64,000 nucleotides of DNA from NCBI RefSeq assembly GCF_010093815.1, contig NW_022985554.1, positions 1,272,999 to 1,336,998 of the forward strand. The letters are read 5' to 3'. Both the position numbers and the translations under genes were made by a program. Positions 9,852-21,600 of the stretch are shown here, piece by piece (within the stretch, counting starts at the first letter, position 1; every line of letters begins with the position of its first letter). The notes beneath the pieces were generated by a model. It saw only the letters and a program-made list of their open reading frames with translations. It was not told where the DNA came from and did not search any database. Source of the DNA: Pseudovirgaria hyperparasitica (lineage: Eukaryota > Ascomycota > Dothideomycetes > Acrospermales > Acrospermaceae).

Positions 9852-12332
9852 TTATCCAAAATGGAACAACGTCTGCTTCTTGTTCTTGTTTCCCCCCTTC
9901 TTCCTGTTGCCTGTCGCGCTCTCTTCGCCGCCGTCCACAGGTGTCTGTGTCCCGCCGCTGCTTGATGCTGAACGTGCCGGGCCTGCTGCTACACCACCGC
10001 CACCACCCCAAGCATTCACTCCTCCCACGGCTGGGCTGTTGACGCGCCGCACTCCGGCTCCGCTACTGCCGGGCATGAATAGCGTGCTGGTTGGTTTTGC
10101 TGCTGCAGGTAATGCTGGGAATGCATCTGATGCCGTCGCTGCTGCTGCCGGCGTCTTTCTGGCTGCGTTCGTCGTTGTCGTTGACGACGACGGACCTCGC
10201 GAGACCTGTGGAGAGGGTGTGGCAGAGGCGCTGGCCGACGTCCATGGTGTCGTCCCAGATCGAGCTCCTCCTCCTCCTCCTCCTCCTCCCCCTCCAGCCC
10301 TGGACAGAGATGCATTCGCCGACGCCAGAGACGGGAAGCTATTCGCCACCGACCCTGCAGTGCCCCATCCACCCTGTCGATTCGCTGCCGATCGGGATGA
10401 TTGCGCCGTCGAGCTCTTCAGCCTCAACACGCGAGAGCCCCCACCCGTCTGCTGCCCGACGCCTAATGTCGCTGCCGTCGTCGTCGTCGTCGTCGTCGAT
10501 CCGCCGGGCAGTGAGGGATAGTCTTCGTGAATCGCCTTCCACTCGTTCCACGCCCGGATCAGCCCGTCCTTCTTGCTCGCAATCTCGAAAATGTCCGCCA
10601 ATTCTCTGATCAATTTCCCGAGCTCAACCGAGCTGGTGTCGAAGAGCACGAAGAACGAGTCGATAAGCTCCGATGCATTGACTGCCCCCGTTTTGTATGC
10701 CGACACTTTGGTCTTGAATTCGGCCATCTTCGCTTGCTCTCCCTTCAACAGATTCGTTGCCCGCTCCGTCACTGCGTTGTGACGTAGCTGGCGAGCCTGT
10801 TCCTGGGGTGTCAGCTCACGAGCCGGTTGTTGTGTGGGTGCAGAGCTTTCTGCTGGGAAGGCGTCTGCTCGAGCCGCGCCACGTGGCTGTGTCGCCGTTA
10901 CCGTCACAGGCTCTTGCGATCGAGAAGGTGCTTGGGCTGCAGTGGGCGCTGCGCTCAGTTGCCCGCCAAACGTTCGTGAACTGACCGACTGTGCACTGTG
11001 TATTGCCATTTGTCGCTGGTACGCCAGCTCGTCTCGTCGCAGCGGTTGTGCAGATGACTGTGGAATCGCCTCAACATTCGGGTCACGGCCCCGCCCTCTT
11101 CCTCGTCCTCGTCCTTCTCGCCGTGGCTCTTGGTGTGGCTGTCTGTAGTCAAACCCTGACATGTCAACTCTTCTAGCATCGCGACGAGCGTCCTTGGACA
11201 AGCCATGAGGATGACTTTCCAGTTGATGCGCCTTCAGATCCAGCTCCGACTCGAACACGACAAACTTCTTGTCCAGACAATCTTGTTCTAGGCAGAGGAA
11301 GTGATCCCGCCGGAAGTGTACTTCCAGCGAGTCGTAGTTGGCATAGTACTCCTGTAGACGGCCGTCACTACGCCGGTCGCAGATATGGCAACGCTCGTGC
11401 TTGTCCCTGCAGTGTGTGTACAGTTCATCGTCCCCGTAGAATCTCTGCTTACAGAACCCACACTCCGGATGCCCTTTAAACCCGCTCTGATCTACCGCGC
11501 CCGGATTGTCGTCGCCAAACCGCTGATGCTTGCGCAAGTCGTTGTGTGTAAAAAGCTCATGCTCGTGCGTAAACACCTTCTTATTGCGCGTACACAGATC
11601 GCACATGATCTTGTGGTGAACATTCTTAACATGCCGATGTAAATCAGGCCAGCCCAAGCATGCCACATCACAGCTCGAATCCGCACAGTTGAACCTCAAC
11701 AGCAGCACCGTGTCCTCGAGAATCTCCTGTGCCTCGAATCGTATGCCCAGATTGTCGTCCTTGCGCGTGATTTCGCTATCCGTAAAGTCCTGGTACTGCT
11801 TCGTGCCGTCGTCCGTGAAGATGACGTGGTCCGCGGGCGTCCGACAGTGTGCGCACGACTTTGACTTGTATAACGCTCGGAGCCGCAACGCGCAGATGTG
11901 ACAGGTGCGATGATTGCACGGCGCTACGGCCCAGTGCACCACCGGCGACGCGCAGATGAAGCAGATCTCCCCGTCGCCTTCCTCATCGCCCTCCTCCTGG
12001 ATGTCAGCTTTCGCGGGCTTCTTGGTTGCGTCGGCGACTGCATCTGTGCCGTTCGCCGCCGCCGCCGCCGCTGGGGATGTGCCGTTTGCTGTGGGTTCGT
12101 GAGAGAGTTGTCCGCCGAATCCTCGAGGCCCTTCTTGTCCTCCTGCTCCTCGGCCTTGCCCTCGTCCTCGTTGTCCGCCTCTTCCTCTGCTGTTTCGTTG
12201 TGTGCCGTCTCCCGCTCCTCTCGACGCCGAATTGCTGCCGCCTCGTGGTCCTCCGCCTCCTCTCCGGCGACCTCCTCGAGGAGGAGAAGTCAGGCCGGGA
12301 GGTAGTTGTGGTGCCGCCGTCTCACCAGACAT
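9852..12332 (-). CDS. HEL2: E3 ubiquitin ligase Hel2/ZNF598, ribosome quality control
   Basis: Hel2 recognises collided ribosomes and ubiquitinates small-subunit proteins to start ribosome-associated quality control. Single exon, 826 aa, from the ATG at 12332; the frame is open a little further upstream but only from a GTG. An Arg/Gly-rich N-terminus leads to a RING of the family type (CFICASPVVHWAVAPCNHRT, then CHICALRLRALY and CAHCR, about residues 122-162). An array of C2H2-like fingers follows (CADSSCDVACLGWPDLHRHV, CDLCTRNKKVFTHEHELFTH, CGFCKQRFYGDDELYTHCRD, CHICDRR, about residues 214-350). The C-terminal half is low-complexity with Thr, Gly and Ser runs and ends in a Lys/Asn-rich tail. 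Domain order and spacing match Hel2/ZNF598 closely. Confidence 0.93.
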   Translation of the reverse strand: MSGETAAPQLPPGLTSPPRGGRRRGGGGPRGGSNSASRGAGDGTQRNSRGRGGQRGRGQGRGAGGQEGPRGFGGQLSHEPTANGTSPAAAAAANGTDAVADATKKPAKADIQEEGDEEGDGEICFICASPVVHWAVAPCNHRTCHICALRLRALYKSKSCAHCRTPADHVIFTDDGTKQYQDFTDSEITRKDDNLGIRFEAQEILEDTVLLLRFNCADSSCDVACLGWPDLHRHVKNVHHKIMCDLCTRNKKVFTHEHELFTHNDLRKHQRFGDDNPGAVDQSGFKGHPECGFCKQRFYGDDELYTHCRDKHERCHICDRRSDGRLQEYYANYDSLEVHFRRDHFLCLEQDCLDKKFVVFESELDLKAHQLESHPHGLSKDARRDARRVDMSGFDYRQPHQEPRREGRGRGRGRGRDPNVEAIPQSSAQPLRRDELAYQRQMAIHSAQSVSSRTFGGQLSAAPTAAQAPSRSQEPVTVTATQPRGAARADAFPAESSAPTQQPARELTPQEQARQLRHNAVTERATNLLKGEQAKMAEFKTKVSAYKTGAVNASELIDSFFVLFDTSSVELGKLIRELADIFEIASKKDGLIRAWNEWKAIHEDYPSLPGGSTTTTTTTAATLGVGQQTGGGSRVLRLKSSTAQSSRSAANRQGGWGTAGSVANSFPSLASANASLSRAGGGGGGGGGGARSGTTPWTSASASATPSPQVSRGPSSSTTTTNAARKTPAAAATASDAFPALPAAAKPTSTLFMPGSSGAGVRRVNSPAVGGVNAWGGGGGVAAGPARSASSSGGTQTPVDGGEESATGNRKKGGNKNKKQTLFHFG

Positions 12333-12940
12333 GCTTGCAACAAATTTTATTGCGAGTGATGTCGTCACTGGGGCTGAAATATAATATAGTGGGGGGTGGA
12401 GAAGGGTAAGTTTAGCGAGTTGAAAATAAATAATGTAGATGCGGTCCTCTGATAGTATTATGGATTATAAAGGGATGTAGAAGAGTCACATATGCCAGCG
12501 TAAGGCGCAATTGAGAGTTTGTTGTTTGGCGGTGTGGCTGTGGGTGCGGTATGGGAATGATTCATGCTTGAGTGTCGCGAACCGAAGCGTGCGTTTGTGC
12601 TGTGGCGGTTCTGTGGGTGAGGCTAGTGAGTGACTCAGGCCATCCACCGCCATCCGGATCCATGGATCCATGGATCTGATCTGATCTGGGCAGCACTGAC
12701 AAGTCCAAGAGACTGTCACCAACACCCATCACCCCTTTTGCCATATGTGTTGGACTCCGGTGACTACGACATGTTGGCAGTTCTCTCCTCATGCCCTGCG
12801 TGGTCGTACCAAATGCGTACACCATCGAGCTATATTGGTGAGCTACAATTCCACGACAGCTTCATTCACATCGCAGCCCCCTACGCCGCTCAGGTGCATC
12901 GTCCCCAGAAGTACGAACACGAAGCTCTTCGATCTGGCTT
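12333..12940. other. HEL2 promoter side and MND1 3' flank
   Basis: About 600 bp between two genes on the same strand. The only structure I see is a short overlapping run of ATGGATCC palindromes at about 12656-12676. Confidence 0.5.
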
Positions 12941-13669
12941 TCACAGTTCCCTCAAGCTGCCGCTCTCATCATCAAACTCATCTCCATAGCTCTGCTCGAG
13001 CATCCCCACAAACCCCTCTCCTGATCCCCCGCATTGTGCCTTCAGCCAGCCTTCCATGCTCAAGATATGATCAGTCGTAGATTCCACCCTCCCCTTACAA
13101 GCCTCCACTCGCCCTCTCTTTCTTTCCATCTCAACCGGGTCATTCTGGCTGTAGCCCATCAACTCCTTCTTCAGCTGCTCCACCTCTCTCTTCAACCCTT
13201 CACTCCTCTCCATAAGCTCTCCTCTATCCATTCCGTCCGCGCCGTCATCCTCTCTCGCCTCACTGGCTTCGTCAACCTTTGCCTGTAATTCCTGCACCGA
13301 AGTCTCAGCCCTCTCAAACTCGTCGCGCGCAACGTCGAGCTGGGCTTCCTTTAGCTTCCTCTCCTCCGAGGGAAAGCTCCAGTACCAATTCCCGCTGCCG
13401 ATCTTCTCCACGTGGATCTGGTTCTCGTCGGCGAGGGCTTGGAGGTAGTCCTTGACGGCCATGCCGTTGATTGAGGCGACGGAGGGGAGGGCCTTTTCGA
13501 GGTCTTTGATGGAGTGCGCTACGCAGGAGTTGCGGAACCATTTGAGGATGATGGCTTGCTTTGCGGCTGGCGGTTGGGTCTTTGGGGCCTGTTTTGCGTG
13601 GTGAGTGGAGGGAAGTGATGTGAGTGAAGTGAGCTAGGGTGGCCGTTGATAAGCATTGTGGCTTACCAT
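12941..13669 (-). CDS. MND1: Meiotic nuclear division protein Mnd1
   Basis: Mnd1 pairs with Hop2 to help Dmc1/Rad51 find the homologous chromosome in meiosis. Two coding exons: 13667-13669, which is only the ATG, and 12941-13588; the intron is 78 nt (13589-13666) with a GTAAGC donor and CAG acceptor. The product is 216 aa and starts MAPKTQPPAAKQAIILKWF, as fungal Mnd1 does. Then come HSIKDLEKALPSVASINGM and VEKIGSGNWYWSFPSE, the conserved winged-helix N-terminus ending near residue 65. The rest is a Glu/Lys/Leu coiled coil (about 70-150) and a C-terminal helical part with a CKGRVESTTDHILSMEGWLK segment. Without the tiny exon, the only Met would fall 40 residues in and delete the DNA-binding start, so I favour the split start codon model. 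Confidence 0.9.
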
Positions 13670-14501
13670 GTTGGGCACTTGTGGCAAAGGCTGCGATTAG
13701 TTGCACAGACGAGATGAGTGTGGGTGTGAATTGAACAATGAGTGCGTGAAACAATGGTCAAGAGCTGACACCCGCGGCAGGATGTTCGGCCTCGCATTGT
13801 TCACGCAAGAGTCACGGGAACTCCTTATCCTTCAGATTTTTGCGTCTCAATCAAGCGGTGCTAATGTGATGCCATGACAGTACAACGTCTATTATTGTAT
13901 TCCAGAAGAATTGCAAGTTCGTCCTCTCAAGTAGTGCGCGAATTACTTGCACAATGGCCATCACAGAGCAACCGATAGAGCTATTGGCAGAGCTTCCGGC
14001 AGTCTACAGTCGTAGCCATCAGAGGAGAGGATAGTGTACTCCTTCATACAAGGTGTGTACCAATATCAATTGACGGAGTAAACCATCTCAAGACGCCCTT
14101 TGTGGATGACGAAACATACACGATGGTGAGACGGATACGAAACATTGTGTGTAAGTTTTCTACAATAGATTGACTAATCACCTCGGTATCGCTGGCGTTC
14201 GCCGCCGAATGACTACGATACAGCACATACTCACGGCAACTGGAACGAGGCTTCAAAGGTATCAGTAGTAATTAGTGGTAGTTTTGCATTAGCATGCATG
14301 CATCTGTGGCTTGCAGGACCAATCCCGGCCACGGATCGGATGGGACGGCTCGCCGCTTACCGGACCTTAAAAACTGCCGCAATGGATGGACGAGTCATAA
14401 CTTCAGTATCTTGTAAGACTCACCAAATTTTTTTTTCCTATTATAATTACTGCAAGATTCAGTTCGTTGCTTGTGTTTCCCCTGTCGTACTAGGAACAAC
14501 C
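13670..14501. other. Divergent MND1/P450 intergene
   Basis: About 830 bp that should hold both promoters. I see no repeat, RNA gene or recognisable motif that I would stand behind. Confidence 0.5.
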
Positions 14502-15457
14502 ATGGCACTGTATGCTCTCTTCGAAGGTGCAATTCCCGGAACATTGTCATATGCAATCATCTTCCTCCTCCCGGTACTCTACATTGGCTATTCACTTTAC
14601 TTGCATCCACTTGCCCACATCCCAGGTCCCTTCCTAGCAAAACTATTCCCAGTCCCGCTGTGGATCCTCACATACAGAGGAATCGAGGCGAGCACACTGA
14701 CGGCAGAACATGAGAAACGAGGCCCCGTGATTCGCATCGCTCCAAATGAAGTCTCGGTCTCAGACGGCGCTGCCCTGGCACCGATATACATATCGAAAGG
14801 CGGCTTCAAGAAGTCCGAGAAGTACGTCCGAACAACCCCTGTCCCAAGATCTCCCTCAATTAACAATCCATCTCCAGCTACACAAACTTCCACATCGAAG
14901 GCCACCCAACCCTCTTCTCCGCCCTCGACATGGACCACCGCGCCCTCCGCGCCAAAGCCGTCCTGCCCATGTTCTCCACATCTTCCATCCGCAAACACGG
15001 CTGGCACACCCTCAAAGCCGCCGCATCCCAATGGGCCGACGTCCTCGAATCCGCGAAACACTCCTCCTCCTCCTCCTCCTCCTCCTCCTCCTCTTCGCCC
15101 CGCCGCATCAACATCCTCTGCTCCGCCCGCGCCCTCGCCCTCGACTCCCTCTCCGCCTACCTCTTCGGCCGCCGCTACGGCGCCCTCGACGAACTCCTGT
15201 CCGCACCCCAAGACACCCCAGACCCCTCCTTCACCGCCGACGCCTTCGTAAACGCCTTCGTCGCCTTCGGCCGCTTCTTCAACCTCCCGCCCCCCCTCTT
15301 CCACCTCGCCGAGTCCCTCGCCGCACACACCTCCTTCACGCCCCAAATCCACGCCAGCATCGCAGACGTCGACGCCTACGCCGCCTCCATTGTCGCGGAC
15401 GCCGCCGGAGCCAACACTGCCAAACCATCCGGTTCCGACCCTCAGTCCGAAGCCGGA

Positions 15458-15492
<35 letters not shown>

Positions 15493-16177
15493 AGAAGGAA
15501 ACACGTACCAAGCCCGCCTTCTACGCGCAGGTATCTCGCCCGCCGAAGCCGCAGCCCAATGCAAGGATCTCATCTTCGCGGGCACGGACTCGACAGGCAT
15601 GAATCTCGCTACCATCGTATTTCACCTCGTGCGGAATCCGGCCGTGTATGCGCGGTTGCGCGCCGAGGTGCTTGCTATGCCCGATGATGACGATGACGAT
15701 GAGGGTGCCGATCTCATGGCCCTCCCGTATCTCTCCGCCGTCGTAAAAGAGGGTCTACGCATCAGCATGGCGAATCCCACACGTCTACCGCGCGTCGTAC
15801 CGGTCGGAGGCGTGACGCTTCCGAGCGGACACTTCCTCCCTGCCGGCTCGATTGTCGGGATCGGAGCACATGCGCTGCATATGAATGCGCGGACGTTTGG
15901 GGATCCGGAGCGGTTTTGGCCGGAGCGGTGGCTTGGAGACGGCGGCGGCGGTGGGAATGCGGAGATGATGGGGCGGGATAGTGTTGCGTTTGGGAGGGGG
16001 GGTCGGGCGTGTGTGGCGCGGAATCTGGCGGGGGTGGAGTTGTATTTGGGGGTGGAGCGGGTGGTGAGACGGGGGGTGTTGGAGGGGGCGAGGGCGGTGG
16101 GGGAGAGGGTGAGGGTGTTGGAGTGGTTTAATGCGAGGGTTGTGGGGGAGAGGATTGATGTTGTTTGGGGTGCGTGA
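14502..16177 (+). CDS. Cytochrome P450 monooxygenase, two exons
   Basis: Microsomal P450 of unknown substrate. Exons 14502-14821 and 14878-16177, 539 aa. The start gives an N-terminal membrane anchor (LSYAIIFLLPVLYIGYSLYL) followed by the proline-rich HIPGPFLAKLFPVP hinge. Catalytic landmarks are AGTDST in helix I (about 341), EGLR for ExxR (about 397), DPERFWPERWL, and the haem loop FGRGGRACVARN with the ligand Cys near 484; the loop ends in Ala where Gly is usual. Two homopolymer expansions lie in surface regions: a Ser run (about 168-181) and a Glu run with 12 or more residues (about 302-313). The 5' two-thirds is C-rich and the last third G-rich on the coding strand. It stands alone, with no biosynthetic neighbours. 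Confidence 0.9.
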
Positions 16178-16273
16178 GGGGGTGGTGTAGTAGCGGAGTG
16201 TTTTGCACATGTAGAATGAATGGAATGGAATGGAATGATCCCGTGACGAGAGTATGGAGTATGGGGAACCTAC

Positions 16274-17906
16274 TTACTCGCTAACACTGCTCTCGTCTCC
16301 AGGAGCATCATCGTCGACAACATCCACCGCTTGACCTCCCGCCTCAGCCGACCGGCCCGTCATGAGAAATGCCTTGAGGCATGTAATCCGGTGCCCAGTC
16401 TCATAGGTCCCAACAAGCACGCCCACGCCCATGCCCACGCCCTCCTCCCCAGCCTCCTCCTCATCCCCCGGATCCTCCCCATTCGCCTCCGCAGTCTCCA
16501 CCTCACCACCCCCCGAGATCTTCGCATCCAGTTCCTTCCTGCCCACGCTCCAGATTCGCACCGCGCCATCACTGCTGCCCGCGATGACCGAATAGCTCCT
16601 CGCTTCACCAGCGCTGGAGCCCGTGTCGTGGCTGATGATCTCAAAGTCCTTGATTCGTCCTGCGATGCCGGCTGCGCGCCCGCCTAGTTCCGCTACAGGG
16701 CGACATTCCGGTAGTTTCGCGTCGTCGTCGTCGTCGTCGTTGGTGGTGTTGTTGTTGGTGTTCTTGTCGGTATCGTCTTCAGGCGCGGACACCTGCGTTG
16801 CGTAAAAGACGATTCTGCCGTCCTCCGTCGAGACGGCGAGGAGGGGTGCTGTGGTACCTGGAACATAGTGGATTTGGTGAATCTTCGTTCGCGGAGCGGG
16901 AATGATGACGGCGCGTGGTTTGGAGTCCTGTGTGAGTGTCAGTGTGATGAACGAGAGATGGAGGAGCATGGAGGAGTATGCATACGAGTCCATATACCAC
17001 CGCACCGCGCTCAAAGGAGATTGTGTACTCCTCGCCATCGGTGTCCCATGCGATTTTGCGGCCCTCGCCGCTGGAATGCTTTCCTTCGCCGACCTGTTGG
17101 AGGAGCTCGCGGCTGAAGTTCAGCACGCCGGCTTTCTTGGTGGTCAGGAGGTTCCATAGACGCATGCACTTCTCGCCTTTGCCGACGGTGATCATGAGCT
17201 TCATGCTGGGATGCACGGCAAAGTCGTTGACGCCGGCGGGGACTTCGCCGGGGGCCAGGGTGTCTCCGCTGGGCCGGCCGACTGCTTTCGGGATGGGTGC
17301 CTTGATCGTGGACATTACTGTCCAGTCCTGCGTTCTCTGCGCGATGGCTACGGTGTTGTCTTCTGATGCGGATAGAAGCTTTGACTTGGTGGGGAAGTAG
17401 AGAGCCGTGATACTGGAGGAATGGTGGAGAAGCGATCCGAGCTCGCGATTCTTCGGGTTCTCAGCAGTCGAGATGCCGGAGAGGGAGGGTAATGACGGTC
17501 CGTCCTGAGGCGCTGGAGGCGAGGTAGATAGCTGGTAGAGGTTGATCCGTTCGTCAGTACTTCCACTGGCCAGAATGACTTTGGAATCGTCGGAGCCAAA
17601 TGGCGGTGATATGGCGAGACATCGGACAGATGAGGTGTGAGCATTGAAGAGAAACGTGTCTAGAAAGTTGGCCTGTGGTTCGGAGCTGTTTTTCTTGGGT
17701 GTGGTTGGTATCGAAGCGGTAAAGCCATGCAGAGCGCGCTCATATGATCCAAGCACGATTTGTATGGAAGCAGTTTCTTGTGATGACGAGGAGGCATTAG
17801 GATCAACATGCTCTGCAGCTGATGGTATTGGTGCTTTCAGAACACCATTCTTCTTGATTGACTTGACTGGAGGCTCCTTGACAGCCTCTCGTTTTCGTTT
17901 GGCCAT
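16274..17906 (-). CDS. MAK11: WD40 ribosome-biogenesis protein Mak11/PAK1IP1
   Basis: Mak11 is a nucleolar WD40 protein needed for 60S subunit assembly. Exons 16986-17906 and 16274-16927, 524 aa. I place the donor at GTATGC so that the join reads RGAVVYGL then DSKPRAVIIPAPRTKIHQI, matching the family. WD blocks include HTSSVRCLAISPPFGSDDSK, LASGSTDERINLYQL, HHSSSITALYFP, LLSASEDNTVAI and GVNDFAVHPSMKLMITVG, with MRLWNLLTTKKAG next. The second exon carries STEDGRIVFYATQ, an Asn/Asp run, then SVIAGSSDGAVRIWSV and an acidic linker. The N-terminus is a basic KRKRE nucleolar-type signal. It converges on the P450 with only 96 bp between stop codons, and diverges from EAF1. Confidence 0.85.
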
Positions 17907-18681
17907 GGGTGAATCTTCAGCTGGTTGTGTAAAGGGAAATCAATGTCCGCTCCAGACACACGCACACAATACTACTGTACCTCTGAATGCTGAAAGTGAG
18001 TGTAGCCTGTAGTCGTATTGTGGTGCGTACCGCGTTGAGTTGCGTGACAGCAAAGTGAATATCAGAAAGTCTGTAGCTATTAGCACCTGGGCAACTTTTT
18101 TTCTGAATGCACTAGGCTACATTGGGACGGAATAGCTGATGATCACGCTAGAATGGAATCGGCTAGCGTACAAACGCGAATAAGCGCGTCGCGGATGCGG
18201 GTGGAGTTGGAGCTGAAAACGCTGGAACCGGCCGGTGAGAAAGGAGAGTCACGTGGTTGATGCCTTACTTGGAAATGTTTGCCTTGACAATCAGTTGATT
18301 AATTAGCGGGCTATTGGGCTACCACCAATACCGCTCACTAGTGACCGGTTTATCGCTTGTCACAGTACCGCTGATACCGCTGTCTATTAACTCCACGGTA
18401 GCAGCCATACCGCTACCGCTATCGCTCATACCAGCTACCACTAAACCCCCCCCCGAGAGCGCCTCAGCTAATATTATTATTACTGACTGTTACTGCTAAC
18501 TGCAATCCTGGAACTCGCATACTCTGGTGCTGCGATCCGTACTGAGCTTCATCTTTTGCAACCGCGTTTTCATCATCCAGCCATCAACACTCCACCCACG
18601 CTCTATAAATCTGCTCTCGCTCATCGCTCACTTCGCCGTCTGACCGAATGACGGATGTGTTCAGAGTGGTGAGCTTCTCAT
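17907..18681. other. Divergent MAK11/EAF1 promoter region
   Basis: About 775 bp. At about 18330-18430 there are irregular repeats of ATACCGCT/ACCGCTA. A TATA-like element lies near the EAF1 start. Confidence 0.6.
18604..18610 (+). promoter_or_regulatory. TATA-like element upstream of EAF1
   Basis: TATAAAT about 72 bp before the EAF1 ATG. It is well placed for a short leader, but transcription starts are not visible. Confidence 0.35.
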
Positions 18682-21600
18682 ATGTTACTAGAACGAAGTC
18701 GCGATGAACTATCCAGGGCGAGGAAAAGCCAGATAGCGTGAGTAGCTCGTCTGTTATTCCCATTCCGCGCATCGTTCGAATGCGCTTGACGATGCGAAAA
18801 CAAAAAATCGCTCAGAATTGTTTGTTTCGTTGTGTTGGTGCTGATATTCCATGCAGACATGTGGAAGCTTGGAGGCACGGCAAGCTGCGCGAGTTCTACG
18901 ACGTCTTTACGGCCGTCTCTGAAGCGCGGGACCCGCTAGAATCGCCGCACTCCAACCTCAACGCGCCGCTCCCCCAACCTGGCGACGACGAGTCACGTTT
19001 TCTCGACTCTGTCGATATCAACAAGTATGTCTGTTCATTGCAAAGCATGATGCTTTTGTTTGAACACGTCCGCAATCCTGTTTGGGTAAGTGTCTGTACT
19101 AATTCATGCATAGAGGTCGAATCTTCAATGAAAACTTATACAACTACCCGTTGTTGTCTGTCCTACAATCCGCAGAAGCTCGCAAACTTCCCCGTGCGAC
19201 CGACTCTGATTCATTGCCTCATGAGATAGATTCCAACAGTAAAGCCGTCGCCGTCGATCCAGTTGCGCCATTTACCAAGTCTGGATCCTCTCTTCCAGCT
19301 GCATCTCTTACACGACCCGTATCCCCGACTACCAACCCAAATGCAGCTTCCAAAGGTCCTTCGAGCAAGGAAATCTTACCTGTCAGTGAACCAACTCAGG
19401 ACTCTTCTGTGCGCCCAGATGCGACTGTTGAGGCCTCTCGTGATCATGTTGAGCAAGCCAGCACCCAGAGAGCAGACCCTCCAACGCTTCAGCAGGAGCC
19501 TGCAAGCGAATCAGAAATCGTGCGTCCTATCGCAGCTGCTCAAGACGATAGAGTGCGAGACAGTCTTCAAATACCAACCCAACCTTGCGAGAAGGATCGC
19601 AAGGACGATGACCGTCATGTCTTGCTAGCAACGAATCATGCCGACCTGGCATCTTCTCCGTCCTCGACGGTAGGTCCTTATTCCACCCATACGCCTCGTC
19701 CTGCCCAGCAATCGCCGGATACCAGTCCCGAGCAAGAGTCTTTCAGCGCAGACAGCCATGCAATACTTCACCAAACGTCGAATCACGCCCCACAGAAGGA
19801 TCTACCACCAGAAGAGCCTTTGTCCTTGCTCCCATCAAAAGAACACCAGCAAGTTCTTCACTCATCTGCACCATTGACACCCTCGGACCAGCAACACCCT
19901 CATGGCGAGCAATTTGGAGGTACAGAAGCCGTGGACGATCAGCCACAGTCAGGGAAGCCTGGCCAGTGTTTACCATCGGCGCACCGGAGCACGGATATAG
20001 GCTTCGAAATCAGGAAACAACCCACTCCGCCGCCAGATCTCGATATGCCAGACGCGACTAACTCCGTTGTTACGAAGGACCTCGATCGACTGAATGGAAT
20101 AATACCAGTACCAGTCGTATCACAAGCGCAACCCCAAGAACCTGCGAATGGCCAGGTTGCCCTCACTCCGGACTCTGGTGCTCTAGCTCCGCTGAATCCT
20201 ACAAATTCACGGAAACGGAAATGTGATCCAGAACATCAACCATCGAAGCCGCAGAAGAGGCGACAGTCTATGGTCATCTTCCCTCGTAAAGATGCGGATC
20301 ATTACGAGAACATGACGCAAATGTACAGTGACGACTATGCCTCTTTGAAAGGGGCCTCGCTGGACGACGGAAAAGACTATCTGCATGGCCTGTTCACACA
20401 TCAAGCTCACATGGCACCAAGATCCACACCGCTTGAACAACTTGTGTACAAAGCAAATAAGTCGGTGACCACCTCCAACTTTTCTGCAGTCAACCGCGAT
20501 ACCCAGGACTACAAGATTCTCAAGAGGGTATACCAGCTTCAAAATGCCAACAAATGGTCGTTACGTCAGATGGAGAAGCCACCTGAGCCAGCGCGCCCTA
20601 TCACGCATGATGACTTTCTCCTTGCTCAAATGATGTGGATGCGCACTGACTTCAGGGAGGAGCGTAAATGGAAGCAAGCCACAGCGAGAGCCTTAGCTAC
20701 ATGGTGTGCTCACTTTGTCGCAAGTACCGATGAGCAACGCGCTTCATTGCAGGTCAAGCTGTCGTCCAGGGCGAGAGGTAATATGGCACGTGAGATGGAT
20801 CAAGATCCGATGGCAGATGCGCCAACTCCCGACCTGGTTGCCTCGAGAGGTCCTGAGTCTCTGGGCGATGATGACAGACCAATGACGCCGGATTCGTACG
20901 TCAATCCAGCGATGCTATTCGACCTGGGATTCGACAATGTCGTGCTACACATGAAGGAAACTCCCGCAAATGAACGCCTCCTCCGCGAAATACCCGAATA
21001 CGATCATATGGCAATACTCCATCAGGTAGAGTATGGTCCAGTAGAACCTACGATCCTAGCCGTCTCCAAGTACGTCACAGGAAAGATCATCAGCAGATCC
21101 CATGGCCCTCCACGTAAACGAAGTCGCTATGAGTACGAGCAAGAGGACAACATTAGTGACTATCCGAGTAAACGACCCACACCGGAGCACTCAAGACCCT
21201 CGACACCGGGACGACGACTGCACCGGGACGACCTGGCGCCAGAGAAGACGGATGTGGCGCTGTTCAACTACGAGAACAAACATGTGCGAGACCGCGTACA
21301 CTCAAATTCCGTCTTCCGACCACCATCAGAATTTCCTATGCCCACGGTGCCTTTCCTGGCGTCGCGCACACCTTCGCAGTGGCACTGGGATGAAGATCAG
21401 AAGCTGCGTTCTCTGGTGAAGGAGTATCAATTCAATTGGTCTTTGGTGAGCTCCGAGTTATCAATCCCATCACTCTTCACATCTGGCACGGAACGGCGAA
21501 CCCCGTGGGAATGTTTCGAGCGTTGGCAACAGTTAGACGGCCTACCGACTGAGATGTCTAGAACGCAGTACTTCCGTACTTGGGCATCACGACAAGAAGA

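Noticed and set aside
12333-12368. A 12-codon extension of HEL2 starting at 12368
   Set aside because: It begins with GTG and is followed by the normal ATG start; there is no reason to prefer it.
14298-14501. A 68-codon N-terminal extension in frame with the P450
   Set aside because: It is not P450-like, lacks a signal, and the membrane anchor that P450s need begins at the ATG at 14502.
14597-15511. A long Gly/Glu-rich minus-strand frame opposite the P450
   Set aside because: It is the reverse complement of C-rich coding sequence and has no recognisable domain.
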